23,525 nucleotides of DNA. It comes from Peronospora farinosa. Taxonomy: Eukaryota > Oomycota > Peronosporomycetes > Peronosporales > Peronosporaceae. Shown here piece by piece: positions 1-8,989 of this stretch (its first letter is position 1; each line of letters starts with the position of its first letter). The translations under genes were made by a program, and so were the position numbers. The stretch covers positions 1-23,525 of the forward strand of contig CANTFK010000027.1 of assembly GCA_947646735.1 (NCBI GenBank), read 5' to 3'. The notes under the pieces are model-generated. The model searched no databases and was not told the origin of the DNA. It worked only from the letters and a program-made list of their open reading frames with translations.

Positions 1-540
1 ACTACGCAAGTTATATCCCTGGATTGTTTGGCCAGGGATTGCAAGAATTCTCAACAAAACAACTCAATCTGCGATTGGACGCAGAGGACTAAGAAGTCCA
101 GATACAAGATCGCGAGACGGCTCAAGTGGTCAGAAGGCAAGCGGATCAAGTATCTACATTTTTGGACAAGGCGATCTCAAGGGAGATCAGGGCGACTCAA
201 ATAGAGCACCCCAAGAACAACTGCGATCGTGTGAGGAATTCCACGCGATCGCCCTCCACCTATCCCTAACACAATCAAGTCCAACATCGACTCAAGTCTA
301 CCGAGAAGAGAGCAACCCGCCCTACCGACGGGTACACAAGGTGAGGAAGGCTATACACACGGAATCGGGGTACCCCCTCCGTTAGTCGGTCGTCCGGGCG
401 CCAGTGGAGAATTGGGATCGCATCAGCAATTTTGCGAATCCCACTCCACCACACTACAAAAATTAATGAAATAAAATTTACAGGGCCACCGACAGTATAA
501 GTTCAAGTCACTCTCTGTGGAAGGGTGCCTTAAGGAGGTA
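1..540. other. Unassigned repeat-like DNA, no supported gene
   Basis: I see no reading frame of meaningful length starting with ATG here. The right part (about 380-454) is the left arm of an inverted repeat whose other arm starts at 541. Short blocks further left (around 198-212, and again near 160) also resemble, in inverted orientation, sequence at 626-640 and 680-690, so this stretch may be a diverged minus-strand copy of the LTR-like unit that starts at 541. The last bases before 541 (about 530-540) are purine-rich, as a polypurine tract would be. This is inference from sequence pattern only. Confidence 0.3.
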
Positions 541-617
541 TGTGGTGGAGTGGGTTCTCAAAATTGTATGATGAGATCCCAAACCACTCACTGTGCCGGA
601 CTGCCGACTGTAGAGAA
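380..617. repeat. Long imperfect inverted repeat (arms about 75 bp)
   Basis: The left arm (about 380-454) read in reverse complement matches the right arm (541-617). The innermost part is the 14-base block TGTGGTGGAGTGGG at 541-554 and its exact complement at 441-454. The match continues outward with scattered mismatches and small gaps. The 86-base spacer (455-540) is AT-rich at its left end. The inner end TGTGGTG pairs with CACCACA at 1211-1217, as LTR termini do, so the repeat is best read as two LTR starts lying head to head. A foldback element is the alternative. Confidence 0.6.
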
Positions 618-1217
618 TAGGTGAGGATGCTCTATTTGCACTTGTGCTTAACCACGCAACTGTCCTCAACGGGGGGCCAAAATGTATCCATTCCCGGGAC
701 AGGTGGGTAGCTTATTGTTGTCGTGCCACGTAGATCGCACATGGAGTAGTATTTCATATAGTCGTATCCTTTCAACTCCTTTACTCTATCCGGGCCTGAA
801 GCTCTGATTCCTTGCGTCGACTGGTCTGATCCTTGGGTTAAGTGGTCAGGAGTGGCTGAACCCCGAGGGACCCGGGTCGACCGAAGAGGGACCAGTTCTA
901 AGAATGAGGGACCGGTTCTACCGATGAGGGATCGAGGTCGACCGATTAGCGACCAGGTCGACCAATGAGGGTTAGGATCTACCAATGACGGACCGGGCCT
1001 TTCAAAGGGGATTATGGTCGACTCCCTTCGGTACCGGCTAACCGATACCCTGATACTAATTTCTCTTTCGTGGGTCCTGTAATTTTTTCTCCGCAAACGG
1101 TCGCTTCCTCTCGAGGCCCCTGTCTCTCTGGTCTCTTCTCCCTGATACAAGGTCTGTTATACTTCGAATCCAACTGGCTTCTGGGATCTCCATATCTTAT
1201 TGACGCACTTCACCACA
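541..1217 (+). mobile_element. Possible LTR with TGTGGTG...CACCACA termini
   Basis: The segment starts with TGTGGTG just after a purine-rich stretch and ends with the complementary CACCACA, which gives LTR-style TG...CA ends with a 7-bp terminal inverted repeat. Its second half is pyrimidine-rich, as R/U5 regions often are. It contains the 20-bp minisatellite at 867-1008. I find no second full copy in the window, no clear primer binding site downstream and no target-site duplication, so this call is weak. Confidence 0.3.
867..1008. repeat. Minisatellite, about 7 units of 20-21 bp
   Basis: Seven consecutive degenerate units start at 867, 888, 908, 928, 949, 969 and 989. The consensus is close to GGGACCRGKTCTACCRATGA, with units of 20 or 21 bases. 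Units 2 and 3 are most alike; units 4 and 5 share a GGTCGACC core; unit 7 is poorly conserved. It lies inside the possible LTR at 541-1217. It keeps no codon frame overall, because the 20/21-base period drifts, so I do not regard the minus-strand peptide that crosses it as a protein. Confidence 0.75.
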
Positions 1218-1607
1218 AGTATCTGATAAGTCCCTATCAGGCTGGGCCATTGAACCTGAGGCCACCTCGTCTAAAGGTGTCGCTACGCGAACGGCTCTTC
1301 GACAGCGGTATTTGGAACCCCACACCACTACGCAAAGAGTTGCGCGCCTCACTAAACAAGCACGTCCCTGTTCCCATCGTTTTATTCGAGGGCGAAACAG
1401 AGGGGGGATAAAATAAGTCTTTTAGCCGCTGGGCACACTATGCGCGACGCTTAAGCAGCATGTGGGCTCTACGTGCAAGTGCCGATGTGGTAAATGCTCG
1501 TCTTAAACGAAACATGCGATACAACTACGCTAAACTGAAGGCCCGAGGAAAGTTGCAGTCACATCGAACGCAATATGCGTCTGCTACACAGCACTCAAGT
1601 GTTTCGG
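1218..1607. other. Junction region, no gene recognised
   Basis: This lies between the possible LTR ending at 1217 and the last recognisable codons of gypsy element A at 1608. Plus-strand frames are open for about 110 codons across 1070-1411 but begin with GTG rather than ATG and resemble nothing I know. A purine run near 1396-1410 could be a polypurine tract of a plus-strand element. The 3' LTR of element A should lie here if the element were complete; it is absent. Confidence 0.4.
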
Positions 1608-2340
1608 CTACACCTGTAGCCGCGAGTTCACGACAGGCTGAGGCCGTGAGCTCGCGCGCTCATCACTACTGGTGGGAAACGTCATCGCCAACAGGTTTGC
1701 CCTGCGCACGACGTTCAAAAACGTCCACGTCGTACTGGCAATCCTGCCAGAGGAGTCCTCGAATTCCCATGAGTTCCACGACTCGTGGGAATTCGAGGAC
1801 TCCTGGGGTATCCCAGATACCGGTTTTTGATCGTGGCGACGACGCTTCTGAAGAAGCAGTTCCGCATGCAACTGAAGGTCCCCCTGCTCATATAACAATG
1901 CCGGAGGAGCCCGGTGTATCGGTACAAGCTCACGCTGAGCTACTTTAGGAGGTGAAATGTCTTCGTGAGACCGTGCAGCAGAGGAACACCCGGCATTTAG
2001 TCGTTGGAGAAGAGTCGGACCCGAGTGGAGGGCAGCTTGGCTTTTTGGTTCAGATGATACGTCCTTCGGCAATGCCGATGAGCTCGGCGTGAACGCCTTA
2101 GTATTCACGTGGAAATGATCCCAATATGGTTTAAGCATGCCAACATAGAACACGGGATGTGTACGCAATTTGCGCGTTGAATTAAGTGTATAAGCCAACC
2201 CTTTCTTTACCACGACCGTAAAGGGTCCGATAAAGCGCGGACGCAACTTAGTCCTTAAGACAGCAGACACTTCTTTAGTAGGTAGGTTTTTAGCAGTAAG
2301 TAAGACATGGTGTCCGAACTCGTAATAATTAATACAACTT
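1608..2340 (-). pseudogene. Gypsy A integrase C-terminal tail: GPY/F module and chromodomain-like end
   Basis: This is the last part of the element A polyprotein. Near its start it shows RPRFIGPFTVV, the GPY/F module of gypsy integrases, then THPVFYVGMLKPYW, a block repeated almost exactly in elements B and C of this window. Further on, a Lys/Arg-rich stretch is followed by WNSWEFE, which resembles the second half of a chromodomain (a histone-binding module of chromoviral integrases that guides insertion). Between them the sequence is disrupted by a perfect-arm hairpin at 1751-1804 that may be an insertion. Frames before 2270 are in the same register up to the integrase core break. Confidence 0.7.
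1751..1804. repeat. 24-bp-stem hairpin inside the gypsy A tail
   Basis: The arm at 1751-1774 and the arm at 1781-1804 are reverse complements with a single mismatch in 24 positions, separated by a 6-base loop (1775-1780). Each arm carries an EcoRI-type GAATTC. It falls between the basic stretch and the WNSWEFE block of the chromodomain-like segment of element A, where a normal chromodomain has its central strand. Confidence 0.85.
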
Positions 2341-3249
2341 CTGCCTTTAGCATCTGACTATTCCTTCTGTTTGCAACAACGTGACACGTTCGTGATGGTC
2401 AAACTAGACGTGTTCAGTTTAACCATCGGTCTGCAGAATGATCCGCTGTGGACATATCCAGTCGTGTGCCTAGCACCTGGAAGACGGACTTCCAAACTTA
2501 CTGGTGAAACAAGGATCACGGTCAGAAACAGTTGCTACTGGCAAGCCTTGTTGGCGAAACACTCGATCGATGAACAGCTCCGCTGTACATTCACCGTCGA
2601 TCGAGTCTGGCACAGCCGATAAGTGATCCATCTTGCTCAAACGGTCAGCAAAGACCACTATACCTGTGTTGCCATGCGAATCTTTCGGTAGGACAAACAC
2701 AAAATCCATACTAATGGACTCCCAGCACCCAGTGGGAACAGGCAAACTAGCCAGCGGCGCTGTTATATGGGGAGAGGGTTTCACCCGTTAACACGTTTCA
2801 CACGTACGACCATATGTGCTCCCCCCTTTATATAATTTGGGCCACCAACAACGTTGGCATAATAAACCATAGGTCTTTTCACGACTCAAATAACCACCGA
2901 TGGCGGTGTCATGTACCTCATAGAGGATACGATACTTCAGGTCCTCGTCAAGAGGAACCACAATGCGCGGAGGATCCGCCGCATCTGTACGATAGTACAA
3001 CAGCCCCTGATCGATAGAATATCGATGGAGGCTCGCACGTAATCGTGCCGAAAATTTAATGTCCGAGTCTTTAAACTCATCACTGCCAAGATCATGTAGC
3101 AGGGCTACACAATGATCTTCGTTAGCATAAGCCGTATGAATGAGATCGGTGATAGAAGACGACAACGTCATAACATGAGCAAGCGCATATTCAGATCTGC
3201 GTGACAACGCATAAGACAAAGCATTTTGATTGCCAGGATTGTGTTCCAC
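2341..3249 (-). pseudogene. Gypsy A integrase, zinc-binding and catalytic core
   Basis: Integrase inserts the cDNA copy into host DNA. The upstream piece (3249-2788) begins with the NPGNQNALSYALSRR linker that follows RNase H and contains the zinc-binding domain; CETC is present, but the second His of the HHCC set is lost (GGYLSREKT where GHLGREKT is usual). The core piece (2784-2470) shows the first catalytic Asp in ESISMDFVF and the second in VSDRDPCFT, 60 residues apart. The segment that should hold the catalytic Glu (about 2470-2340) is frameshifted and carries stops, although STADH is still visible. The enzyme cannot be functional. Confidence 0.85.
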
Positions 3250-4642
3250 CTCGAGTTATATTCAGCAAAGAATTAAACCATCGGGCCATTCTCTGCAAGA
3301 GATGAGGGGACTGAGTTGCAGTGCGTAAAGACGCATGATCAGTATAGATCACAAAAGGATTCAAACCCAACAGATGAACTCTGAATTTGACTAGAGTATA
3401 CTTCATTGCAATTAGCTCTTTGTCATGAACTAGATAGTTTTTTCTGCATTTTCAGCTGGCGAGACTCAAAGGAGATTACACGCTCACGACCTGCATCATC
3501 GGTTTGTAACAGAGCACTGTCAATGGAAAAATACGACGCGTCATATACGACGCTAAACGTTCAGTCAGGGTCTGGAAAAGCCGAAATAGAGGAGCTTACA
3601 GAAGACCTTTCTTCACTGCTTCTAATGCACACTCGCGTTCAGCATGTCTACACCATTGTACATCCTTTTAAAAAGGAGACTGGATAATGGCCGAGCAAAT
3701 GGCAAGGCCAAGCCACTTACGCAAGTCCTTCCGGGGCTATAGAATGGGCCAATTGACTATGTCTTTGACCTTAGCGGGATCCGCTCTGAGGTCTCGTTTT
3801 TTTAATGAAGCAACCTAAAAAAGGAATCACTTCGGCACCGAAGATGCACTTATATGCATTAGCATAGATTTTATTAGTGTGTATGCACTCGAGCACAGCT
3901 CGTAAATGAAGAATACGGTTCTCGGTATCCGACCGACCATGTTTGGCAACTATGGACCGAAAGATCATCGAAATAAGTTTTTGTATATCTTCAATGGGGT
4001 CGAAACAATTGTATCACCATAAGATTTAATATAGCCGGAGCATTGACAGCCCCGGGGGCATCACAAACTAATCCCAGAGCATACCGCTCGTATTACTGTC
4101 CGTGATGAGCGGAATACCACTAGCTCGCATGAGCAATTGGTAATAACCATCGACTAAGTCGAGTGCGCTATACATGTGCAACCAACCATATTGATCTGAA
4201 GAACATCCTTTCTAGGTATTGGCGTCTGTGCAGGTATAGTGGCTGCATTGAGCTTATTATAAGCATGAACGATATGCCACTTACCATTGGGTTTCTTGAC
4301 ACTGAAAGTAGGTGTCGAGTGTGTAGATTTGCTCTCGCGCACCATACCCACCGCGTGCTTCGCACGAAAGAACTCGTCAATGACGTCACACTGTTCTTTG
4401 GATAAAGACCACTGCCGTGTTACGCAGTATTTGGTTCCAGGAACCAAGTCAATCTCATGACTTACACCTCTATCAGGGGGCAGAACCGGCGGTGGATCGT
4501 GACACACCACGTCCTGAAACTCCTTAACTAAAGGATAGTAGGGATCTAAAGAGTTCTTCAGAACAGATGCTCCACTACGTGCACTTAGTGCCGCCTTTGT
4601 ATCTTCGAGGACTGCCTCATCGACAAGCAAGGATGAGTTCAT
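3191..4642 (-). pseudogene. Gypsy A reverse transcriptase and RNase H
   Basis: The RT N-terminal half (4642-4154) is one open stretch with the family blocks RGVSHEIDLVPGTKYCVTRQ, VRESKSTHSTPTFSVKKPNG and AYNKLNAATIPAQTPIPRKD. The middle (4153-3969) is in several frames with stops but keeps the catalytic YFDD at 3975-3964. The C-terminal half (3968-3771) has HLRAVLECI and PFLGC. RNase H is seen at 3406-3191 (FVIYTDHASLRTAT, then RMARW). RT copies element RNA into DNA and RNase H removes the RNA. At least four frame breaks separate these blocks, so this is a pseudogene. Confidence 0.9.
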
Positions 4643-4654
4643 CTCGAGATTAGG

Positions 4655-5630
4655 TCAAATGACCACCATATCGGATAGATCAACAGCCTTCAAAGCTTTA
4701 TGAAATCCATCGACAGACATTTCGTCTAGCTCTAAGAGAGCATATAGTGATGGGAAGGCCTCAAGTTTAACCTCACCATCTACATCACCTGTCACTCCGT
4801 TGACCAGGGTGTACAGCTGTTCACAGGCATCACCACGTGATAAAACAGACGCTTTGCGCCTCGCAGCCGCCATCTGGCGACGCTGCCGTCTTATTGATGA
4901 GACCGTATTTTTTAAGATACCATTATCCCTATAAATAATAGGTTCCTTGATTAACCCGCTATATACGAGAGCCGATGTCATTACCGACATCCAGTGAATT
5001 GCATTTACAGCCAATATCACTAACAAGGTCATCGAGCTTCACTTGCTCTATACAAGAGCCGATGTCATTAACGACATCCAGTGTCTCAATATTACGATGA
5101 GTATCACTCACCGAGTAATTTCCGTTCCACTAAGTGTCACTGAGCTCTGCTCGACACTATTATTATTGACATTAGAGTATATCAAATCAGACACTCCAAT
5201 ATCCCGCACACTAACTGAATCAGTTAATGGCTCGCGCCGATAGCACTTTTGTTTCCTAGCGAAGGTGGGTTCATGACTCTTTAAAGCTTCGCTAGGAAAT
5301 TTGCGCGTTGCGCCTAAAGTTTTGTATCTCCAATCGATCCACGGCTCATGGCGTTACAGCCAGGCCATACCGAGAATGAGATCATATCTCGAGTCCAAAT
5401 CTAGGACAAGACAGCGTTCAACGCTATTGAAGTCTAAGAACTTCATACCTAAGTCCAACGGAACTTTAGACACGGTGACACGTACACCTGTTGCGAGACG
5501 CACGGTTATACTGTCACCCTCTTGCGCTTTTAGCGCCTCAGCTACAGCTGACTACCTTCAAAGGAACGGCGTCGGACATAATTACCTGACGCCCCTGAGT
5601 CAATCAAAATTGACCATGGTTTCTCAAAAT
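4655..5630 (-). pseudogene. Gypsy A protease and protease-RT linker
   Basis: The aspartic protease active site is readable on the minus strand as SILIDSGASGNYV, with DSG at 5601-5593. The catalytic Asp is intact, but the frame is broken just before it (gag-side reading ends in a stop near 5604) and after it. The linker to RT (5032-4655) stays open for about 125 codons, is rich in Glu, Asp and Lys, and has no recognisable domain. A degenerate 87-bp tandem duplication at 4962-5083 repeats the [13 protein letters not shown] segment. Confidence 0.7.
4962..5083. repeat. Degenerate 87-bp tandem duplication
   Basis: Positions 4962-4996 and 5049-5083 are 35-base direct repeats with two differences, offset by exactly 87 bases (29 codons). 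Weaker similarity continues through the rest of the first unit (for example ATATCACTAAC against GTATCACTCAC). The offset keeps the reading frame, so the linker of element A carried a repeated peptide block. Confidence 0.7.
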
Positions 5631-5639
5631 TCTTAACGG

Positions 5640-6781
5640 TGCCGACACAACCAACAAGCCTGGCTTGTATTCCTGATCCATGGAAGCATCCACAGAACCA
5701 CCTGGGGCTAAGCCCTGTTTACCTCTACATCCTAGAGGTTCAACAGAACGTAGTTCATTCCCAGTAGGGCGCCCCGCGCCTACTGGGAGTTGACGTTTCC
5801 CCTGCCGTGCTCGCCTTTTGGTTAGGAGCAGGATTTCGGCTCTGCCGATTCGAACGTTGCTTTCGCAACGGACAGCTAGGGCGAAGATGCCTAATGCTTC
5901 CGCACATGTAACATCTACGGATGTTACTTTGCTGCTCGGCAGCTTGAAGCTCAGCTTCTTCAGCATGGCTGAGGTCCATGGGTTCCGCCCTGTTAAAGGC
6001 ATTTGAATTATACCATGGCAGACCATAGCGAGCAGATTTGAAATTGAACTCAGTGTGAAACGCTATGCTCATGGCCTCTTCGAAAGACGAAGGCTGTACA
6101 CGGAAACCCTCTGTCCTGGAGACCCCGTACGAAGTCCTTCCATAAAAATGGTTACTCGGACTTCCGCTGCCAGAGAGTCCTGCTGCATAGCAGCAATGAG
6201 AGTTCTCAACTCTTGGACACAGTCCGACAATTCTTTCTTACCCTGTCGGGTAGCTAAGAAGCGTGAGCGCACACGAAAAGCATGATGAGGCGGTGCAAAC
6301 ATATAAGTTGATTTCTTTTTAAGCATTTTCCTGTGGGAAATGTGGCATTTACAGAGACATCGCTTGTTACAGCCCACTTTCTAGCTCTTCCACCAAGCTT
6401 CGAAATGGCTTAGCCAGCTCTTTGCTTATCTGACACAAGCATGGCGGCATCCATTGCCATTTCAGCTTCTCGGATCCAGAGGAGAAGATTTTCTCCCTCC
6501 TTTCCCTTAAAGGTTTTCACGTCTAAAACGAGAGTGGGCGAGCCTTTGGCTCTACATCGGGCACAGGTACAGGGATATACTGTGTAGGCGCAGCTGGCGC
6601 TGCCTGGTCATAGACCTGCCCGAGTAGCGTTGCTTCATAACGCATAAAGGCCTCAAGACGAGCATTAAGGACCTCCGGGCCTTGGGTCAAAAGAACCTCG
6701 ATTTTGATCGAGCCCAACTAACGCATATAATTTATCTAGTGCAAGTCGTTGCGCCTCAGAGAGGTGATTTTGATTCTCCAT
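5640..6781 (-). pseudogene. Gypsy A gag, with CCHC zinc knuckle
   Basis: Gag forms the virus-like particle and packages element RNA. The likely start is the ATG at 6781-6779, 46 bases inside the PBS, giving MENQNHLSEAQRLALDK before a frameshift near 6690. The next open parts are 6717-6523, 6377-6069 (capsid-like, with RSRFLATRQGKKELSDCVQ) and 6072-5755. The nucleocapsid knuckle at 5913-5872 reads CYMCGSIRHLRPSC, a proper CX2CX4HX4C. At least three frame changes are needed to read it through. The region 6378-6522 has no clear match in any frame. Confidence 0.8.
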
Positions 6782-6826
6782 CCTCACAGATGGTCAGTCT
6801 TTGAAGACTCAGGTGAAGTATTGTCT

Positions 6827-6839
6827 ACAAGTGCTACCA
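6827..6839 (-). promoter_or_regulatory. Gypsy A primer binding site
   Basis: Directly inside the 5' LTR, after a 2-base spacer, the minus strand reads TGGTAGCACTTGT. This is complementary to a tRNA 3' end of the form ACAAGTGCTACCA. The same 13 bases occur at the same place in element B (18232-18244), although the LTRs differ. I cannot name the tRNA from the sequence alone. Confidence 0.75.
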
Positions 6840-6841
6840 AG

Positions 6842-7482
6842 TGTAGCAGAGCTGCACAGATCTTTAGCCAAAGGAAGACTTTAGGCTGAAAGCCTCTTAG
6901 TTCTAGAGAACTAAATAAATTTACGGCTAAAACCACTTAGTTCTAAGGAACTAATTAAACGACTTAAAGCCACCCTGTTCTAAGGAACGAGGAAAAAGAC
7001 TTTTAGTCAGTCAAGCAATAAACTTAAGGTTCAGAGAACCAACTCACAGAGTGCAAGAACAAGCTAGAAGCTTAAAGGCTCAAAGTTTACCAACGCACGA
7101 AGTGCACAAGAGAACAAGTCAGAATGGCTTGCGATCTTAAACTCAAAATGAGAACTGATTTTATTTATGCATTGAGATTTCATGAATAGTCCTACTCGAA
7201 GTACACTACACTAGATTAATTACTATGATGGTAATTATAATATGCAGACTTTGCTATTGGACGACGTATCGTCTAAACATCTGGGTATGTATACTTACTG
7301 TAGTACAGCGTTATCGATTTATCGAATCCCAATCGATATGATACGGTATTACTGAATACCGCATCTTAACGCTTATACTTAATACCTCTCTAAAGATACG
7401 TATCAATATTACATTTATGCAATATAGAAACTTCAACATAACTTTTGAAATGATGTTCCAACCGTCGTGTAACCCCGTTACA
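6842..7482 (-). mobile_element. Gypsy A 5' LTR
   Basis: On the minus strand this starts TGTAACGGGG at 7482 and ends CTACA at 6842, the same TGTAAC...CTACA ends as the LTRs of elements B and C. It is 641 bp and AT-rich. It is followed by the PBS. Four palindromes with TTC and GAA half-sites lie in its end portion (6897-6914, 6937-6954, 6977-6988, 7028-7040). The TATA and initiator positions are not obvious. Confidence 0.8.
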
Positions 7483-7843
7483 TAAGGTATGTGATGTAGT
7501 ACGTATAAATATATGTAGATATAGTGCCAACAGTAGAATCTAGCTAGTCTTACGACTTGCTGGGTCAGTCGGAAAATAGATAGGCAAAAGGGGAGATAAC
7601 AGAAAATTCACACCGAATGTTTTTGGTGAGCAACTATTATTGCATTCCTATTAAATTCTCATCTGGGCGGTCTGCAACAGGAGGTCGTACACATTCTATC
7701 AGAAACAAGGGGCATTAGTGTGGAATGTCAATGTCGACGAATTAGTCAAACGGCTCGTTTCAACCTAGTAAATTAAGTATTACACTATTTTTTTTGTAGC
7801 TATAGTGATAGTGTCGATAGCCATAGCGGCTCTTTCATTACAT
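7483..7843. other. Intergenic sequence between gypsy A and a copia LTR
   Basis: AT-rich sequence with short homopolymer runs (for example T8 near 7787). I see no gene, repeat or RNA structure that I can support. Confidence 0.5.
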
Positions 7844-8043
7844 TATTGAAGACGGAAAATCAGTGGACGCTGATGTGACCAACACTGATTAAAGTGGACG
7901 ACACCACTGGCAGTTAGTGGGGTAAAGAAATAAGAAGCCTATAGAAATTTTTTATAGATTGATTCATCCAAGCATAGATTGAAACCATTTGTAGGGGTTT
8001 TATAAGAGCTAACTCCATTTTCCTTTTACTTCCTCGTTCTACA
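7844..8043 (+). mobile_element. Ty1/copia-type LTR, copy 1 (5' LTR)
   Basis: About 200 bp that align over their length with 22806-23018. Shared blocks include GACGGAAA, GCTGATGTGACCAACA, GTGGACGACACCACTGGCAG and TATAAGAGCTAA. The last is a TATA-like element after TTTGTAGGG. The end is TTCTACA. The start is mutated (TATTG where copy 2 has TGTTG). A copia-type gag follows 33 bases downstream, so this is a 5' LTR. Confidence 0.75.
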
Positions 8044-8076
8044 TTTCCTCCTTTGCGCTAAATACTAAAATAAGTG

Positions 8077-8529
8077 ATGAGTCCAAATGAGGATAAGGCA
8101 TACAATGTCTTCAATGAAGACAACTACTTCGCGTGGGAGTTTAACGCTCTAATGAAACTCGCCAAGAAGGGACTGTTGAAGCACATCGACGCGACAAAGG
8201 ACCCTAATGACGATGGCGCTAACGCGTCAAGATAGAAATTCAACGATATGAATGTTTTCGCAAACATATGTACCAAGATGTACCAAAGTCTTCAATTTAT
8301 AGTTTGAAATGCAGGGACGACTGCAGATCCAGGGAAATATAAGGATTTTTTTTCGTCGTAGAAGCATTCATAATCGGGTACAGATGCGTCGACAGCTGCA
8401 CAAGTTAAAGTTGCAGAAAGAAGGATTGTGATGAATTACATTTTCTTAAGCTTGATAAAAGTTGGTCATGTCCATGCAAGCATCGCCGATAAAGGTTTCA
8501 CGCAGATATTGAGTGTGCGAGTAGAGTAG
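8077..8529 (+). pseudogene. Broken Ty1/copia gag
   Basis: The ATG at 8077 opens a 52-codon frame containing FNEDNYFAWEFNALMKLAKK, the N-terminal block of copia gag proteins (FNG-NY--W with a following Lys-rich helix). It stops at TAG 8233-8235. The same frame remains recognisable through 8529 with at least three further stops (TGA, TAG, TAA), and includes TAAQVKVAERRI and a final TAG at 8527. No protease, integrase or RT of this element follows, because gypsy fragment C begins by 8557. It is a truncated fossil. Confidence 0.65.
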
Positions 8530-8556
8530 GTGATAATTTGTTATGAGGTGAGGCAT

Positions 8557-8989
8557 TCAGTACTGCTACCCTACCTGACTACCTGGTGGTACTACTAAGC
8601 TATTGCCCCGATTCATGGGGCCCTTTACAGTGATTGAAGAAGTTGGAGACCTACATTATAGGCTCACTCTCCCACCGTATATTAAGACGCACCCCGTTTT
8701 TTACGTGGGTCGTCTGAAACGGTATGTGGATCCACAAGAGATCACATATCCACATCGGTCTAACGAGACCGACGGTGACGTCGACTGTGAGTCGAGCGTC
8801 GTTCCCGATCAGGCGACAGGAAAGGTGAATGACTTCCCGTGTACGAGACCGACGATAGAGGACTCCGCGTTGGACTCAGGTTTCTCATCACCATCGCTCG
8901 TGTATGTCCAAACGGGTCTTCAGGCGATCATAACCCTGACAATACCTCGTATTACAGCGCGTAGATTCGAAGTCAGTTGCGAGACTTAA
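8557..8989 (+). pseudogene. Gypsy C integrase C-terminal tail (GPY/F)
   Basis: The frame shows MGPFTVIEEVGDLHYRLTLP and THPVFYVGRLKRYVDPQ, near-identical to element B at 13150-13021, where the following Gln codon has become a stop. The tail then runs through an acidic linker (NETDGDVDCES) to a TAA at 8987-8989. Element B has a stop (TGA, 12753-12751) at the aligned codon, so this looks like the true end of pol in the family. The last 100 bases overlap, tail to tail, the antisense frame that ends at 8888. The piece has no start of its own; it is the end of a lost polyprotein. Confidence 0.8.

Larger units (their letters stand above)
1608..7482 (-). mobile_element. Ty3/gypsy LTR retrotransposon A, degenerate, 3' LTR missing
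   Basis: Read on the minus strand, the element runs 5' LTR (7482-6842), PBS (6839-6827), gag (from ATG 6781), protease (DSGA at 5601-5593), reverse transcriptase (4642 to about 3770, YFDD at 3975-3964), RNase H (3406-3191), integrase (3249 to about 2340) and an integrase tail with a GPY/F module and chromodomain-like segment (2340-1608). The order protease, RT, RNase H, integrase identifies Ty3/gypsy. Every domain is interrupted by frameshifts or stop codons, so it is a fossil. No 3' LTR matching 6842-7482 is present; the element is truncated near 1450-1600 by other repeat DNA. Confidence 0.9.

Noticed and set aside
1..379. Gag-like peptide in the first bases
   Set aside because: Short open stretches exist in two frames but have stops and no motif that I could name.
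632..1150. 172-codon minus-strand frame with repeated SLIGR-like peptides
   Set aside because: It is the translation of the 20/21-base minisatellite and starts without support; the period does not keep one frame.
1070..1411. 113-codon plus-strand frame
   Set aside because: It starts with GTG, crosses the end of a possible LTR, and has no recognisable motif.
6897..6914. Heat-shock element in LTR A
   Set aside because: The half-sites TTC and GAA are four bases apart, not two as in the classic element.
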